Translations under genes and position numbers: made by a program
Part shown: positions 32,125 to 40,751 of the stretch, piece after piece
Layout: each line of letters opens with the position of its first letter
Numbering within the stretch: position 1 is the stretch's first letter
The notes under the pieces: model-generated
Databases searched by the model: none
What the model was told of the DNA's origin: nothing
The model's input: only the letters and a program-made list of their open reading frames with translations
From: Embleya scabrispora DSM 41855
GTDB lineage: Bacteria > Actinomycetota > Actinomycetes > Streptomycetales > Streptomycetaceae
Direction of reading: 5' to 3'
Assembly: GCF_000372745.1 (NCBI RefSeq)
Contig: NZ_KB889697.1
Coordinates: 248,001 to 312,000, forward strand
Length of the DNA stretch: 64,000 nt

Positions 32125-33660
32125 ATGCCCGGGGTGCGGACGCTCGGTGAGGTGCTCGACCACGACGGCCCGCTTGCGGAGGGGCCGCTGCGCGAGGTCG
32201 CGGCGGGAATCGCGGACGCCTTGGCCCGGGTGCACGCGATCGGACTCGTGCACGGCCGGCTGGGTCCGGACCAGGTGTTGATCACCCCGTACGGACCTCG
32301 GGTGACCGGTTTCGCCGGCCGCACCGACGCGGACGACGGCGGCGACCCCTCGGAGGACGTGTACGCGTTCGGCACACTGATCACCCTCGCCGGCGGCGGC
32401 TCGCCCTCCGCCGAGTTGAGCCCGTTGCTCCGGCGCTGCCTCGATCCCGATCCCGGGCAGCGCCCGACCGCGGTGGACGTCGACCGGGTGTTGACCCCGC
32501 GGCCGGTGGTACTGGTGCCGCCCGCCGCCCCCGTCGAGGAGACCGCCGACATGCCGCAGGCGGCCCGCGCCGAGGATGCGCCGACCGGGCGCGGACTGAC
32601 CCGACGCCGGCTGCTGATCGCGGGCGGGTTCGCGCTGACCGCGGCGACGGTGACCTCGGCCGGCGTCGCCTTCGCCCGGTTCGGCGAGCACGGCGGGACC
32701 GAGCCCAAGGTCCGATGGCGGCGTGCGGTGGAGGGTCGGGTGACCACCCTTCAGGTCTTCGACAACGTCGCGTACTGCACGACCACGGAGAACGTGGTCA
32801 TGGCGCTGGGCACCGAGACCGGCGTCGCGTTGTGGACCGCGCGCACCGAATCGATGGTGTGGTCCGAGCCGGTGGTCTCCGGGACCGCGGTGTACGTGGC
32901 CTGCGTGGCCGGGCAACTCTGCGCGCTCGACCCGGCCGGCGGCGAACGCACGTGGCAGCAGTACGCCGGCGATCAGATCCTCGGCGCGCCGGTGGTGCTC
33001 GGCTCGTCCCTGGTGGTCGGCACCCGGGACGACCGGGTGCTCGGCTTCGACATGGCGCAGGGCGCGCACCGGTGGGAGTGGTCCCAGCCGCCGGCGCGCG
33101 GCGGGGTGATGCCGGCGGTGTTCGAACACAGCGCCGGCGATGTGGTGTACCTGACCTACAACGACGGCACGGTGAGCGCGATCGCCCCCGAACGCAAGGA
33201 ACCCCGGTGGACGATCCACCTCGCCTCGCCGATCACCCGCCCGCCGCATGTGATCCGTGGTCTGGTGTATGTGGTGACCGGGTTCACCCTGGTCGCGCTC
33301 GACCCCGCCAACGGCGACATCGTGTGGCGCTTCCGCGGTACCCCGGACCTGACCGCCCCGGTGGTGGCGGAGGACATCGTCTACACCACCGACGTCGGCA
33401 CGCTGTACGCGCTGGACGCGCACAGCGGTGTGGAGCGTTGGCGGCAGCGCACCGGCGCCAGTGTGCCCAGTCCGGTGGCCCTGGTGAACGGCACCGCCTA
33501 CGCCGGCGGTGCCGACGAACTGCATGCCTTCGACGCGGCGTCGGGCCGGCGGCGCTGGACGCACGCACTGCCGACCTACCTGACCGCGGCTCCCGCGGGC
33601 AGCGGCGGCGTGCTGTTGATGGGCACCGCCGGCTCCGAACTGGTCGCCCTGGAAACCTGA
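32125..33660 (+). CDS. membrane-anchored pseudokinase with PQQ-like beta-propeller
   Basis: This 511-aa protein has residues 1 to about 130 that resemble the C-lobe of a bacterial Ser/Thr kinase: DALARVHAIGLVHGRLGPDQ, EDVYAFGTLITLAGG, LLRRCLDPDPGQRPTA. The ATP-binding N-lobe is missing, the catalytic Asp of HRD is replaced (HGRL), and DFG is TGFAG, so kinase activity is not expected. A Tat-like segment (LTRRRLLIAGGFALTAATV) at about 155-185 anchors or exports the rest. That part has seven or eight PQQ-type blades (for example GTLYALDAHSGVERW). The propeller is probably extracytoplasmic. The ATG at 32125 follows GGAAGGG. Its 3' end overlaps ureD on the other strand by 85 bp. Confidence 0.85.
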   Translation: MPGVRTLGEVLDHDGPLAEGPLREVAAGIADALARVHAIGLVHGRLGPDQVLITPYGPRVTGFAGRTDADDGGDPSEDVYAFGTLITLAGGGSPSAELSPLLRRCLDPDPGQRPTAVDVDRVLTPRPVVLVPPAAPVEETADMPQAARAEDAPTGRGLTRRRLLIAGGFALTAATVTSAGVAFARFGEHGGTEPKVRWRRAVEGRVTTLQVFDNVAYCTTTENVVMALGTETGVALWTARTESMVWSEPVVSGTAVYVACVAGQLCALDPAGGERTWQQYAGDQILGAPVVLGSSLVVGTRDDRVLGFDMAQGAHRWEWSQPPARGGVMPAVFEHSAGDVVYLTYNDGTVSAIAPERKEPRWTIHLASPITRPPHVIRGLVYVVTGFTLVALDPANGDIVWRFRGTPDLTAPVVAEDIVYTTDVGTLYALDAHSGVERWRQRTGASVPSPVALVNGTAYAGGADELHAFDAASGRRRWTHALPTYLTAAPAGSGGVLLMGTAGSELVALET

Positions 33661-34379
33661 TCCGCCGGAATCGGCGCCGCCTCCAGGGCCCGCCGCGCGG
33701 TCATCACGTCGCGCGCCGTCACGGTCACCAGGCGGCCGCCGCCGGCGAGGTCGCACACCGCGCGCCCGGGGGCGCTCGGCAGCCGGTCGGGTGGTGCGGG
33801 CAGCGTCAGCCGAGAGGCCACCACGGTCCCGCCCGCGGTGCCGGCCGGACCGCGCCAGCCCGGGTGCGCGGCGGGCCCGTAGGCGCTCTGCTGGCGCAGC
33901 ACCGGACGCCCGCCCACCAGGACGTCCCAGCGCGAGAGCACGTCGCCGCTCGGCTCGCCGGCGCGCCCCAGGACCAGCGTCTCCTGGGCGAACAGGTGGG
34001 CGTCCGGCGCCGGTTCGGCCCGCATGCGGGTATGGAAGGTCGCCCGCGCGGCCACCACCACCGGCTCCGGCAGCCACTCCAGCAGGCCGCCGGCGCCGAT
34101 CACCAGGTCCACCCGCTGCCGGGCCGGGGTGCCGTCGCCGAGCAGGATCACCGCCGCGGCCGCGGTGCGCACCCGCAGTCGCGCGCCGGCCCCCACCTCC
34201 ACGCGCAGCGCCAGGTCGTCGCCGCCGATCGGTCCCGCCGCGCCGCCCACGAAGACCACTTCGGCGGTGTCTCCGGACACGGACACCTCGCGCGGCAACA
34301 GCGGCACCTGCCCCCGCAACTCGGCGAGCACCGTGCGGCCGTGCCGAACTTCCGCGCGGATCACGGCGGTCGCTTTCAC
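33576..34379 (-). CDS. ureD: urease accessory protein UreD
   Basis: This 267-aa UreD/UreH family protein forms with UreF and UreG the complex that delivers nickel and CO2 to the urease active site. Recognisable segments are [38 protein letters not shown] and [17 protein letters not shown]. The GTG start at 34379 overlaps the ureG stop. It is the last gene of the operon. Its last 85 bp lie antisense to the end of the pseudokinase gene. Confidence 0.9.
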   Translation of the reverse strand: MKATAVIRAEVRHGRTVLAELRGQVPLLPREVSVSGDTAEVVFVGGAAGPIGGDDLALRVEVGAGARLRVRTAAAAVILLGDGTPARQRVDLVIGAGGLLEWLPEPVVVAARATFHTRMRAEPAPDAHLFAQETLVLGRAGEPSGDVLSRWDVLVGGRPVLRQQSAYGPAAHPGWRGPAGTAGGTVVASRLTLPAPPDRLPSAPGRAVCDLAGGGRLVTVTARDVMTARRALEAAPIPADQVSRATSSEPAVPINSTPPLPAGAAVR

Positions 34380-35119
34380 CCGGCGGCCGATCCCGCGGTC
34401 GACGAGAGGGGGGTCGGCGCCGCGACGGGGACCGCCGTACCGGCCTGCCACGCGGTGATCTGGTCGAGCACCCACGCGGTGACCACATCCGCACCCGGAC
34501 TCTCGCGCAGCGACAGGAAGGCCACCGGGGTGCCCGGGCGCATCCGGGCCGCGTCGCGGTCCATCACCGCCAGGTCGGCGCCGATCTGCGGGGCGATGTC
34601 GGTCTTGTTGATCACGAGCAGGTCGGAACGGGTCACCCCGGGGCCGCCCTTGCGCGGGACCTTGTCGCCGCCGGACACGTCGATGACGAACATCTGTACG
34701 TCGGCCAGTCCCCGGCTGAAGGTCATGGTGAGGTTGTCGCCACCGGATTCGATGATCACCAGATCCAGGTCCGGGTGCGCGGCCGCCAAGTCCTCGACCG
34801 CGTCCAGATTTCCGCTGATGTCGTCGCGCACGGCGGTGTGCGGGCAACATCCGGTCTGCACGGCGGCGATTCGGTCGGCCGCCAACACCCCGGCGGCGCG
34901 CAGGAAATCGGCATCCTCGGTGGTGTAGATGTCGTTGGTGACCACGGCGAGCGAGAAGCGGTCGGCGAGGACCCGGCACAGCGCGGCGACCAGCGCCGTC
35001 TTGCCGGATCCCACCGGCCCGCCGATGCCGATGCGCAGGGGTCGCGAACCGGGCACGGCGGGCGCCGGCGGGGTGTGCGTGTGGGTACCGCCGTTGCCGG
35101 GGGTGTGGTCAAGATGCAA
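34376..35119 (-). CDS. ureG: urease accessory GTPase UreG
   Basis: This 247-aa SIMIBI GTPase drives nickel insertion. [17 protein letters not shown] is the P-loop, and [28 protein letters not shown] (metal-binding Cys-Pro-His) and INKTDIAP are diagnostic. A His-rich N-terminal extension ([18 protein letters not shown]) may store nickel. This is relevant because no ureE is present. Its start overlaps the end of ureF by 11 bp. Confidence 0.96.
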   Translation of the reverse strand: MHLDHTPGNGGTHTHTPPAPAVPGSRPLRIGIGGPVGSGKTALVAALCRVLADRFSLAVVTNDIYTTEDADFLRAAGVLAADRIAAVQTGCCPHTAVRDDISGNLDAVEDLAAAHPDLDLVIIESGGDNLTMTFSRGLADVQMFVIDVSGGDKVPRKGGPGVTRSDLLVINKTDIAPQIGADLAVMDRDAARMRPGTPVAFLSLRESPGADVVTAWVLDQITAWQAGTAVPVAAPTPLSSTAGSAAG

Positions 35120-35798
35120 AGTGGACGACCTCCTCGTGGACGTGCAGTTCGGCGCACACGTCGAGGCCGACCGAGGACCAGCACGGCAACCGTTCCCAGT
35201 CGCCGTCGGCGAACACGGTGCGCGCCGCGTCGGCGGCCTCCTCGGCGACCTGATCGCAGTGCCCGGCCATCTCGGCGAGCACCACGGTGACCGAGATCGG
35301 GTCGAAGGAAAGCAGCTTGACCGCCGCCGAGGCGGGCCCGTTGACCACGTTGGTGGCGGCGAGTACGGCCGCCTCGCGCTCGTCGAGCCGGGCGCGGGTG
35401 GCCGCGGCGCCGAGCACGATCGCGTGGTGCGGGGATACGCCCAGTGCGGCCCACGGTTCGGTGGGCCAGGCCGCCTTGGCCACCCGGCGCAGCGACCTGC
35501 CCTGCGCGCGCGAGGCGGCCCGGGCGGGCGCGGCGGCGGTCCGCGCGTCGAGTTCGGCGTCGAGTTCGGCCCAGGGGGCCACCTCGGGCATCGTGTACGG
35601 GCCCGCGGTCAGCGCGGCGACGGCGGCGAAGGCCGCCTGGACCGCGCCGGTGCCATAGAGCTTGCCGAGCAGGAATTCGGTGAGTGTGTCGAGGTCGTGC
35701 ACCTCGCCCCGCAGGACGGCGTTCTCCAGCCCGCCCGAGTGCGCGTAGCCGCCGGCAGGCAGCCGGGAGTCCCCGAGGAGGAGAAGTCCAGCACCCAT
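35109..35798 (-). CDS. ureF: urease accessory protein UreF
   Basis: This 229-aa all-helical UreF opens with [20 protein letters not shown], the family hallmark. It acts with UreD and UreG in assembly of the urease metallocentre. The ATG at 35798 is preferred because AAGAGGTGG lies about 6 nt upstream; a GTG at 35807 is in frame. A gap of about 125 bp separates it from ureC. Confidence 0.93.
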   Translation of the reverse strand: MGAGLLLLGDSRLPAGGYAHSGGLENAVLRGEVHDLDTLTEFLLGKLYGTGAVQAAFAAVAALTAGPYTMPEVAPWAELDAELDARTAAAPARAASRAQGRSLRRVAKAAWPTEPWAALGVSPHHAIVLGAAATRARLDEREAAVLAATNVVNGPASAAVKLLSFDPISVTVVLAEMAGHCDQVAEEAADAARTVFADGDWERLPCWSSVGLDVCAELHVHEEVVHFAS

Positions 35799-35924
35799 GA
35801 GTACCACCTCTTACTGGTCGTAACGTGTCGATGTCGGTCCTGGCCGGTCACCGCAGTCACAGTTCTACATCCTGACGGTGAGTCAGCTTGCACTGACCCT
35901 CCGTCAAGAAGCTTTCATGCGCAA

Positions 35925-37646
35925 TCAGAACAGGAAATAACGTTGCGCCATCGGCAAGGTTCCGGCCGGCGCCGCGACCACCTTCTCGCCGTCGACGCGG
36001 ACCGAGAACGTCTCGGGATCCACCTCGATGTGCGGCATGGCGTCATTGAGCGGCATGGCCGACTTGCCCCTTCCCCGCACGTCTCCGGTCGGCACGAGTC
36101 GGCGGTCGATGTTCAGCCGTCCCGCGAGCCCGTCCTCCAGCGCCGCCGGAGCCACGAAATGCACCGAGCCGGCCGCGGCGGTCCGTGCCGCCGCACCGAA
36201 CATCGGCCTGGGCAGCACCGGTTGCGGAGTCGGGATGGACGCGTTCGCGTCTCCCATCGCGGCCCACGCGATGGTCCCGCCCTTGACCACCAGATGCGGC
36301 CGGACGCCGAAGAACTTCGGATCCCACAGCACCAGGTCGGCGACCTTGCCGACGGCGACCGAGCCGACCTCCTCGTCCAGGCCGTGCGCGACCGCCGGGC
36401 AGATCGTGTACTTGGCCACATACCGCCGGGCCCGCAGGTTGTCCGCGGCCCCGTCCCCGGGCAGCGAACCGCGTCGGACCTTGTTCACGTGCGCGGTCTG
36501 CCATGTGCGCAGCACGGTCTCGCCGACCCGGCCCATCGCCTGGCTGTCCGAGCCGATCATCGAGATGGCGCCGAGGTCGTGCAGCACGTCCTCGGCGGCG
36601 ATGGTCGAGGGCCGGATCCGGGATTCGGCGAAGGCGAGATCCTCGGCGACGGCCGGATTCAGGTGGTGGCAGACCATCAGCATGTCGAGGTGTTCCTCGA
36701 CCGTGTTGACGGTGTGCGGCCGGGTCGGATTGGTGGACGAGGGCAGGATGTTGGGCAGGCCGGCCACGGTGATGATGTCCGGCGCGTGTCCGCCGCCGGC
36801 GCCCTCGGTGTGGTACGCGTGGATGGTGCGGCCGCCGATCGCGGCCAACGTGCCCTCGACGAAGCCGGTCTCGTTGAGCGTGTCGCTGTGCAGCGCGACC
36901 TGGATGCCGGCCGCGTCCGCCACGCGCAGCGCGGCGTCGATCACGGCCGGTGTCGAGCCCCAGTCCTCGTGCAGCTTGAGCCCGCCGGCGCCCGCCCGGA
37001 TCTGCTCCCACATGGCCTCCTCGGACACGGTGTTGCCCTTGCCCAGGAGCACGAAGTTGATCGGTACCTCGTCCAGCGACTCCAACATCCGGGCCAGGTG
37101 CCACGCACCGGGCGTGACGGTGGTCGCCTTGCTGCCCTCGGCGGGCCCGGTACCGCCGGCGACCATCGTGGTCACGCCGGCGGACAGCGCCTCGGGGAAC
37201 TGCGTCGGGGAGATCAGGTGCACATGGCAATCCACGGCACCCGCCGTCAGGATCCGCCCATTGCCCGCGATGATCTCGGTCGACGGCCCGATCACCAGGT
37301 CCGGATGCACGCCGTCCATGGTGTCCGGGTTGCCGGCCTTGCCGATGCCGCAGATCCGCCCGTCCCGGATGCCGATGTCCGCCTTGACGACGCCCCAGTG
37401 ATCCAGGATCACCGCCCCGGTGATCACCGTGTCGGGAGTCCCCTCGGCGCGCGTCCGCATCGACTGCCCCATCGATTCCCGAATCACCTTGCCCCCACCG
37501 AAGATCGCCTCGTCCCCGGCGGCCCCGTGCGGGCGGGTCAGATCCTCGGTCACCTCCACCAGGAGCTCGGTGTCGGCGAGCCTGATCCGATCCCCGGTGG
37601 TCGGCCCGTAGAGCAACGCATACCGATGCCGATCGATGGTGGTCAT
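35925..37646 (-). CDS. ureC: urease alpha subunit UreC
   Basis: This 573-aa catalytic subunit hydrolyses urea to ammonia and carbamate. Metal ligands and catalytic residues are visible: [15 protein letters not shown], the carbamylated Lys in [50 protein letters not shown] (catalytic His) and [13 protein letters not shown] (Asp ligand). Length is standard. The ATG overlaps the ureB stop by 4 nt. Confidence 0.98.
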   Translation of the reverse strand: MTTIDRHRYALLYGPTTGDRIRLADTELLVEVTEDLTRPHGAAGDEAIFGGGKVIRESMGQSMRTRAEGTPDTVITGAVILDHWGVVKADIGIRDGRICGIGKAGNPDTMDGVHPDLVIGPSTEIIAGNGRILTAGAVDCHVHLISPTQFPEALSAGVTTMVAGGTGPAEGSKATTVTPGAWHLARMLESLDEVPINFVLLGKGNTVSEEAMWEQIRAGAGGLKLHEDWGSTPAVIDAALRVADAAGIQVALHSDTLNETGFVEGTLAAIGGRTIHAYHTEGAGGGHAPDIITVAGLPNILPSSTNPTRPHTVNTVEEHLDMLMVCHHLNPAVAEDLAFAESRIRPSTIAAEDVLHDLGAISMIGSDSQAMGRVGETVLRTWQTAHVNKVRRGSLPGDGAADNLRARRYVAKYTICPAVAHGLDEEVGSVAVGKVADLVLWDPKFFGVRPHLVVKGGTIAWAAMGDANASIPTPQPVLPRPMFGAAARTAAAGSVHFVAPAALEDGLAGRLNIDRRLVPTGDVRGRGKSAMPLNDAMPHIEVDPETFSVRVDGEKVVAAPAGTLPMAQRYFLF

Positions 37647-37993
37647 CGCGCGTCCTCCCGGTCCAGATCGCCCCCGCGCCCGACCCGAAGCCCCGGCACC
37701 ACCCGCGCGCCCGCCAGCGGCACCAACTCCACCTCGCGGCCCACCCCCGGCTCGAACCGCACCGCGGTCCCCGCCGGCACATGCAGCCGATGCCCCCAGG
37801 CCGCCGCCCGATCGAACTCCAACGCATCGTTGGCCGCCGGAAAATGCAAGTGCGACCCCACCTGCACGGGCCGGTCCCCCACGTTCACCACGGCCAGCGT
37901 CAACACCACCCGCCCGGGATTGAGCGGGATCTCCTCCCCACCCAACAAGATCTCCCCGGGCACCACCGCCGCGAGCGACCTCCGCGGCTTCAC
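37643..37993 (-). CDS. ureB: urease beta subunit UreB
   Basis: This 116-aa structural subunit of urease has the typical core [37 protein letters not shown] and GTAVRFEPG. The C-terminus is slightly longer than the average beta subunit. It overlaps ureA and ureC by 4 nt each, so the three structural subunits are translationally coupled. Confidence 0.96.
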   Translation of the reverse strand: MKPRRSLAAVVPGEILLGGEEIPLNPGRVVLTLAVVNVGDRPVQVGSHLHFPAANDALEFDRAAAWGHRLHVPAGTAVRFEPGVGREVELVPLAGARVVPGLRVGRGGDLDREDAR

Positions 37994-38292
37994 GGGATCG
38001 GCCGATGCACGGTCACCAGCTTGGTCCCATCCGGAAAGGTGGCCTCGACCTGCACCTCACCCACCATCTCCGGGACCCCCTCCATCACGTCATCGCGCCC
38101 CAACACATGCCGCCCCGCCTCCTGAAGGTCCGCTACAGACCGCCCGTCCCGAGCCCCTTCAAGCAGAAACGACGCCAACACCGCAGTCGCCTCGGGGTAA
38201 TTGAGCCGAAGCCCTCTGGCTCTACGCCGCTGCGCGAGGTCAGCCGCATAGGAAACCATCAACCGCTCCTGCTCATGCGGGGTCAGCAACAC
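37990..38292 (-). CDS. ureA: urease gamma subunit UreA
   Basis: This 100-aa gamma subunit shows [40 protein letters not shown] and [20 protein letters not shown], the family signatures. The GTG start at 38292 has GGAGGAGG about 8 nt upstream. It is the first gene of the operon ureABCFGD. Confidence 0.97.
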   Translation of the reverse strand: MLLTPHEQERLMVSYAADLAQRRRARGLRLNYPEATAVLASFLLEGARDGRSVADLQEAGRHVLGRDDVMEGVPEMVGEVQVEATFPDGTKLVTVHRPIP

Positions 38293-38470
38293 GCGTGCCC
38301 CTCCTCCGAGGTCGTACCGACTCGTTGCCCTCGCAGCCTGACCGCTTCGTGTTTCCCGCCGAAACGGTGCATGTTAACGCGATGTATCCAACCCCTCACG
38401 CTCCCGCGATCGATGGGATCACCGGATGAGCCGACAAGCGGAATCCGATCGTCGTCCCTTGCCGCATAAA
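38293..38470 (-). promoter_or_regulatory. ure promoter region with GlnR-like boxes
   Basis: Upstream of ureA, GTTTC-n5-GAAAC (38351-38365) is followed by GTTAAC at 38373-38378. GlnR sites combine GTnAC and GAAAC half-sites about 6 bp apart. Spacing and one base deviate here, so this is only a candidate nitrogen-control site. Confidence 0.3.
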
Positions 38471-38513
38471 CGTGATCGCGCCGCATCCCGAAACGGGACG
38501 CAGCGCGATCACG
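38471..38513 (-). terminator. long hairpin terminator downstream of the immunity gene
   Basis: A 20-position stem with two mismatches and a 3-nt loop begins CGTGATCGCG. On the minus strand it is followed by TTTATG. It lies about 80 nt after the immunity gene stop and separates the toxin islet from the urease operon. Confidence 0.75.
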
Positions 38514-38595
38514 CTACAGATGCCGAGGCCCTATGAAATCCAGGCTTCGGTCATCCGATCGAATTCGGACTCAACGAACGCCCGGAAATTGCGCC

Positions 38596-39360
38596 TCACA
38601 AAACCCCACCCAGGATTCGGGAGACTCCGCGCGCCTTCGACTCGACGATCTGCGACTGCCGAGAGTGTGATCCCCCGGAAAGCCAGCCTTGCGTAATCAT
38701 GCCGAAGTCGAACTCGAAGATCTCACTCGGTCGAAACAGATGGGCCAGCTCACTCCGCATAGCCGGTCGTCGATCCAAGAGATTCCGAGAAATGAACGCT
38801 TCCGTCGGAAGGTCCTGCGACGCTTCCTTGATCTGCGAAGGCGTCGGGAGGGGAACTTCGAGGTCGATCATGCCGTAGCCGACCGCTCCCGTTCGCCCCA
38901 CGCCTTCGAGCAGCTCACGCGCCCATCGGCCCATATCTCTTGCTTCCCGGCGGTCTGCAGAATCCCGTAGATCATCTGGAATCCCTAGAGCCCCAGCGCT
39001 CACGCTCAAACAAATCGGATGCATTTCGGAGAGGGGGGCGGGTTGATATTCGATCACGACCTTCCCGAAAACGTTGTGAACGTATCCGGAGCGCACAACC
39101 CGGCGTCCACCATCCACCGCCGTTTTGATGAACTCCGATTGATGCGCGGAGCTGATATCTTTCTGGACTTTTTCCGCACCCAAATCGGATAGGAGCTCGA
39201 ATCGCGTATCACGAGACGAGATCTCAACAATCCCGGAAGGTACACATCCCTTTCTCTCGGCTACCTCGCATACCGAGAGAAAGACCAAGCTCTCCGAAGT
39301 CTCGGGATAGAAGCTGACGAGTAGGTGAGGTGGGTCGAGGTACAACCTTTTCCCGCTCAT
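38596..39360 (-). CDS. putative immunity protein for the adjacent toxin
   Basis: This 254-aa soluble protein shows no recognised family. Its ATG overlaps the stop of the HINT-domain toxin gene (ATGA), the usual place for a cognate immunity gene. Its base composition is much lower in G+C than its neighbours (31 of 60 bases in 39181-39240), like immunity genes acquired with toxin cassettes. The sequence is a mix of beta strands and helices, with no signal peptide or membrane segment. It probably binds the toxin domain in the cytoplasm. The function is inferred from position only. Confidence 0.65.
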   Translation of the reverse strand: MSGKRLYLDPPHLLVSFYPETSESLVFLSVCEVAERKGCVPSGIVEISSRDTRFELLSDLGAEKVQKDISSAHQSEFIKTAVDGGRRVVRSGYVHNVFGKVVIEYQPAPLSEMHPICLSVSAGALGIPDDLRDSADRREARDMGRWARELLEGVGRTGAVGYGMIDLEVPLPTPSQIKEASQDLPTEAFISRNLLDRRPAMRSELAHLFRPSEIFEFDFGMITQGWLSGGSHSRQSQIVESKARGVSRILGGVL

Positions 39361-40376
39361 CCGAGTCGTTTCAGCATACTTGAGAGCTGCTTTCTATTGG
39401 GTCTAAAAGCGGTCACAAGCACTCCCGAGGAGCGATCGAACTGGGCAACGAACCACTTTCCTTGGACTCTGCTGATGCAGGCATGCGTGTCCCTGCTTCC
39501 AGAAGGCCAAGGCACGATCTTGGAGCTCCGCATGGCGTTCTCGATCAGGGCTTGCCACTGAGGCATGAAGTCGGCGATCTTCGGCTCACCACCAAACCAT
39601 TGAGCCGCATGCCTATCGAACGAGTGCTTGAGGCTGTTGTCGGTAAGCTTTGGCACCGGGCAGGTGCTGGTGTTGTGCACCAGAACAGGCGTGTTCCGGC
39701 CCTGCACATAGTACGTATGCCGGTTGGAGACTGTGAGGTTGTGGACCCGCTCCGGCTGAGTCCAGGACCTGATCTCAACGATCCGAACCAGTCTGCCAGA
39801 CGCTGCTCTGAGCCATTCGCCAAGGCGTAGATCCCCGGCTTCGACCCACGTACCATGCTCCGGCAACCAGAAGGGGTGACCTGCGGTCGCCGTAACCTTC
39901 TCTACAGCCGTGCCGTCGCCGGTCGAATCGAAACCAAGCTCTACGAGATGCTTTCGACCTTCGCCCACGATCAACGCAGCGACAGGTTCGGAGCCGGTGG
40001 TGTTCGTCACCGGGTCTGTTGCCAGGACCAAGTCGCCAAGCTTGACCTCTTCGATCGGCCTGGCGGATCCATCAGCCATCAGGACTTCAGTTCCCGGGAT
40101 GAAGCTATTACAGTCCCCGGTTGCCCTGGACGGCTCTTCCGACTGCTTCTTGGCCGGCTTCCCCTCCTTCTTGTCGGCGCTGGGCTTATCAGCCTTCTTG
40201 CTCTCCGTCGACTTCGAGGTCTTGCCGTCACCGTCCGCGCTCTTCGCCTTGGTCGCGGATTCTTTGCCCTGTTGGGCAGCGGATGCAGCGGCTTCGTCCG
40301 CCTTCTTGGCCGCTGCCGCTGCCGCTGCTTCCTGTTCGCGTTGCCAAGCCGCCAGGTCCTCGGCGTATTTCGCCAT
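39357..40376 (-). CDS. 5'-truncated polymorphic toxin with pretoxin-HINT domain
   Basis: This ORF of 339 aa (open frame to 40472) begins in an Ala/Lys-rich helical segment. It continues into a PT-HINT domain starting at Cys89 (CNSFIPGTEVLMADGSARPI), with HPFWLPEHGTWVEAGDL and ending YYVQGRNTPVLVHN. The VHN end marks self-cleavage that releases the C-terminal 104 or so residues. That toxin domain contains LKHSFDRHAAQWFGG and SGVLVTAFRPN. The pattern resembles small RNase toxins of the BECR type, but the family is not identified. Intact polymorphic toxins carry long delivery regions upstream. Here the frame ends at a TAG (40473-40475) within a junction to an unrelated gene fragment, so the delivery part is lost. 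Confidence 0.75.
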   Translation of the reverse strand: MAKYAEDLAAWQREQEAAAAAAAKKADEAAASAAQQGKESATKAKSADGDGKTSKSTESKKADKPSADKKEGKPAKKQSEEPSRATGDCNSFIPGTEVLMADGSARPIEEVKLGDLVLATDPVTNTTGSEPVAALIVGEGRKHLVELGFDSTGDGTAVEKVTATAGHPFWLPEHGTWVEAGDLRLGEWLRAASGRLVRIVEIRSWTQPERVHNLTVSNRHTYYVQGRNTPVLVHNTSTCPVPKLTDNSLKHSFDRHAAQWFGGEPKIADFMPQWQALIENAMRSSKIVPWPSGSRDTHACISRVQGKWFVAQFDRSSGVLVTAFRPNRKQLSSMLKRLG

Positions 40377-40451
40377 CGCCTGCTGGTAGCGCTCGGCGCG
40401 CTGGATGATGTCGATGGCGCGCTGGACGATCGCGCCCCACCCGACGACGGG

Positions 40452-40634
40452 TGGTGGGGCACCAGCGCCGGCCTACCGGTATCCGGCGACCAGAACGCCG
40501 ACGGTCGTGACGACATCTCGATCATGTACAACTACCAATCCGGCGCCACCACGGCGTTCGTGTTCACCGCGCGCACCGACGGCGGTTTCGACAGCCCCAA
40601 CGACTCGTGGCAGGCGGCACCCGGCTTCTGGTAG
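40452..40634 (+). pseudogene. C-terminal fragment of an FG-GAP/VCBS repeat protein
   Basis: The plus-strand frame ending at 40634 encodes WWGTSAGLPVSGDQNADGRD followed by DISIMYNYQSGATTAFVFTA and a Trp-ending C-terminus. The GDxNxDGxDD calcium-loop motif and YNY..G.TTAFVFTA pattern are typical of FG-GAP/VCBS repeats in secreted Streptomyces proteins. Upstream, the frame runs into the antisense of the toxin gene, so the 5' part of the gene is missing. Confidence 0.65.
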
Positions 40635-40684
40635 CCGCTCACCCGCCCGACGAACACCCCCGAGGGCGTTCCCCACCATGACGA

Positions 40685-40728
40685 AACAGCCCGGTCCGGC
40701 CGAGATCCCTCGGCCGGACCGGGCTGTT
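40685..40728. terminator. perfect 20-bp bidirectional hairpin terminator
   Basis: A perfect 20-bp stem starting AACAGCCCGG with a 4-nt loop (ATCC) lies between the FG-GAP fragment and the convergent peptidase gene. It is the longest perfect hairpin found in the window. Confidence 0.85.
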
Positions 40729-40751
40729 CGCGCGTCCGATGCGCGGGCGGC

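Noticed and set aside
38596-40634. Insertion sequence or prophage as the source of the low-G+C islet
   Set aside because: No transposase, integrase, terminal inverted repeats or attachment-site duplication could be found at the edges.
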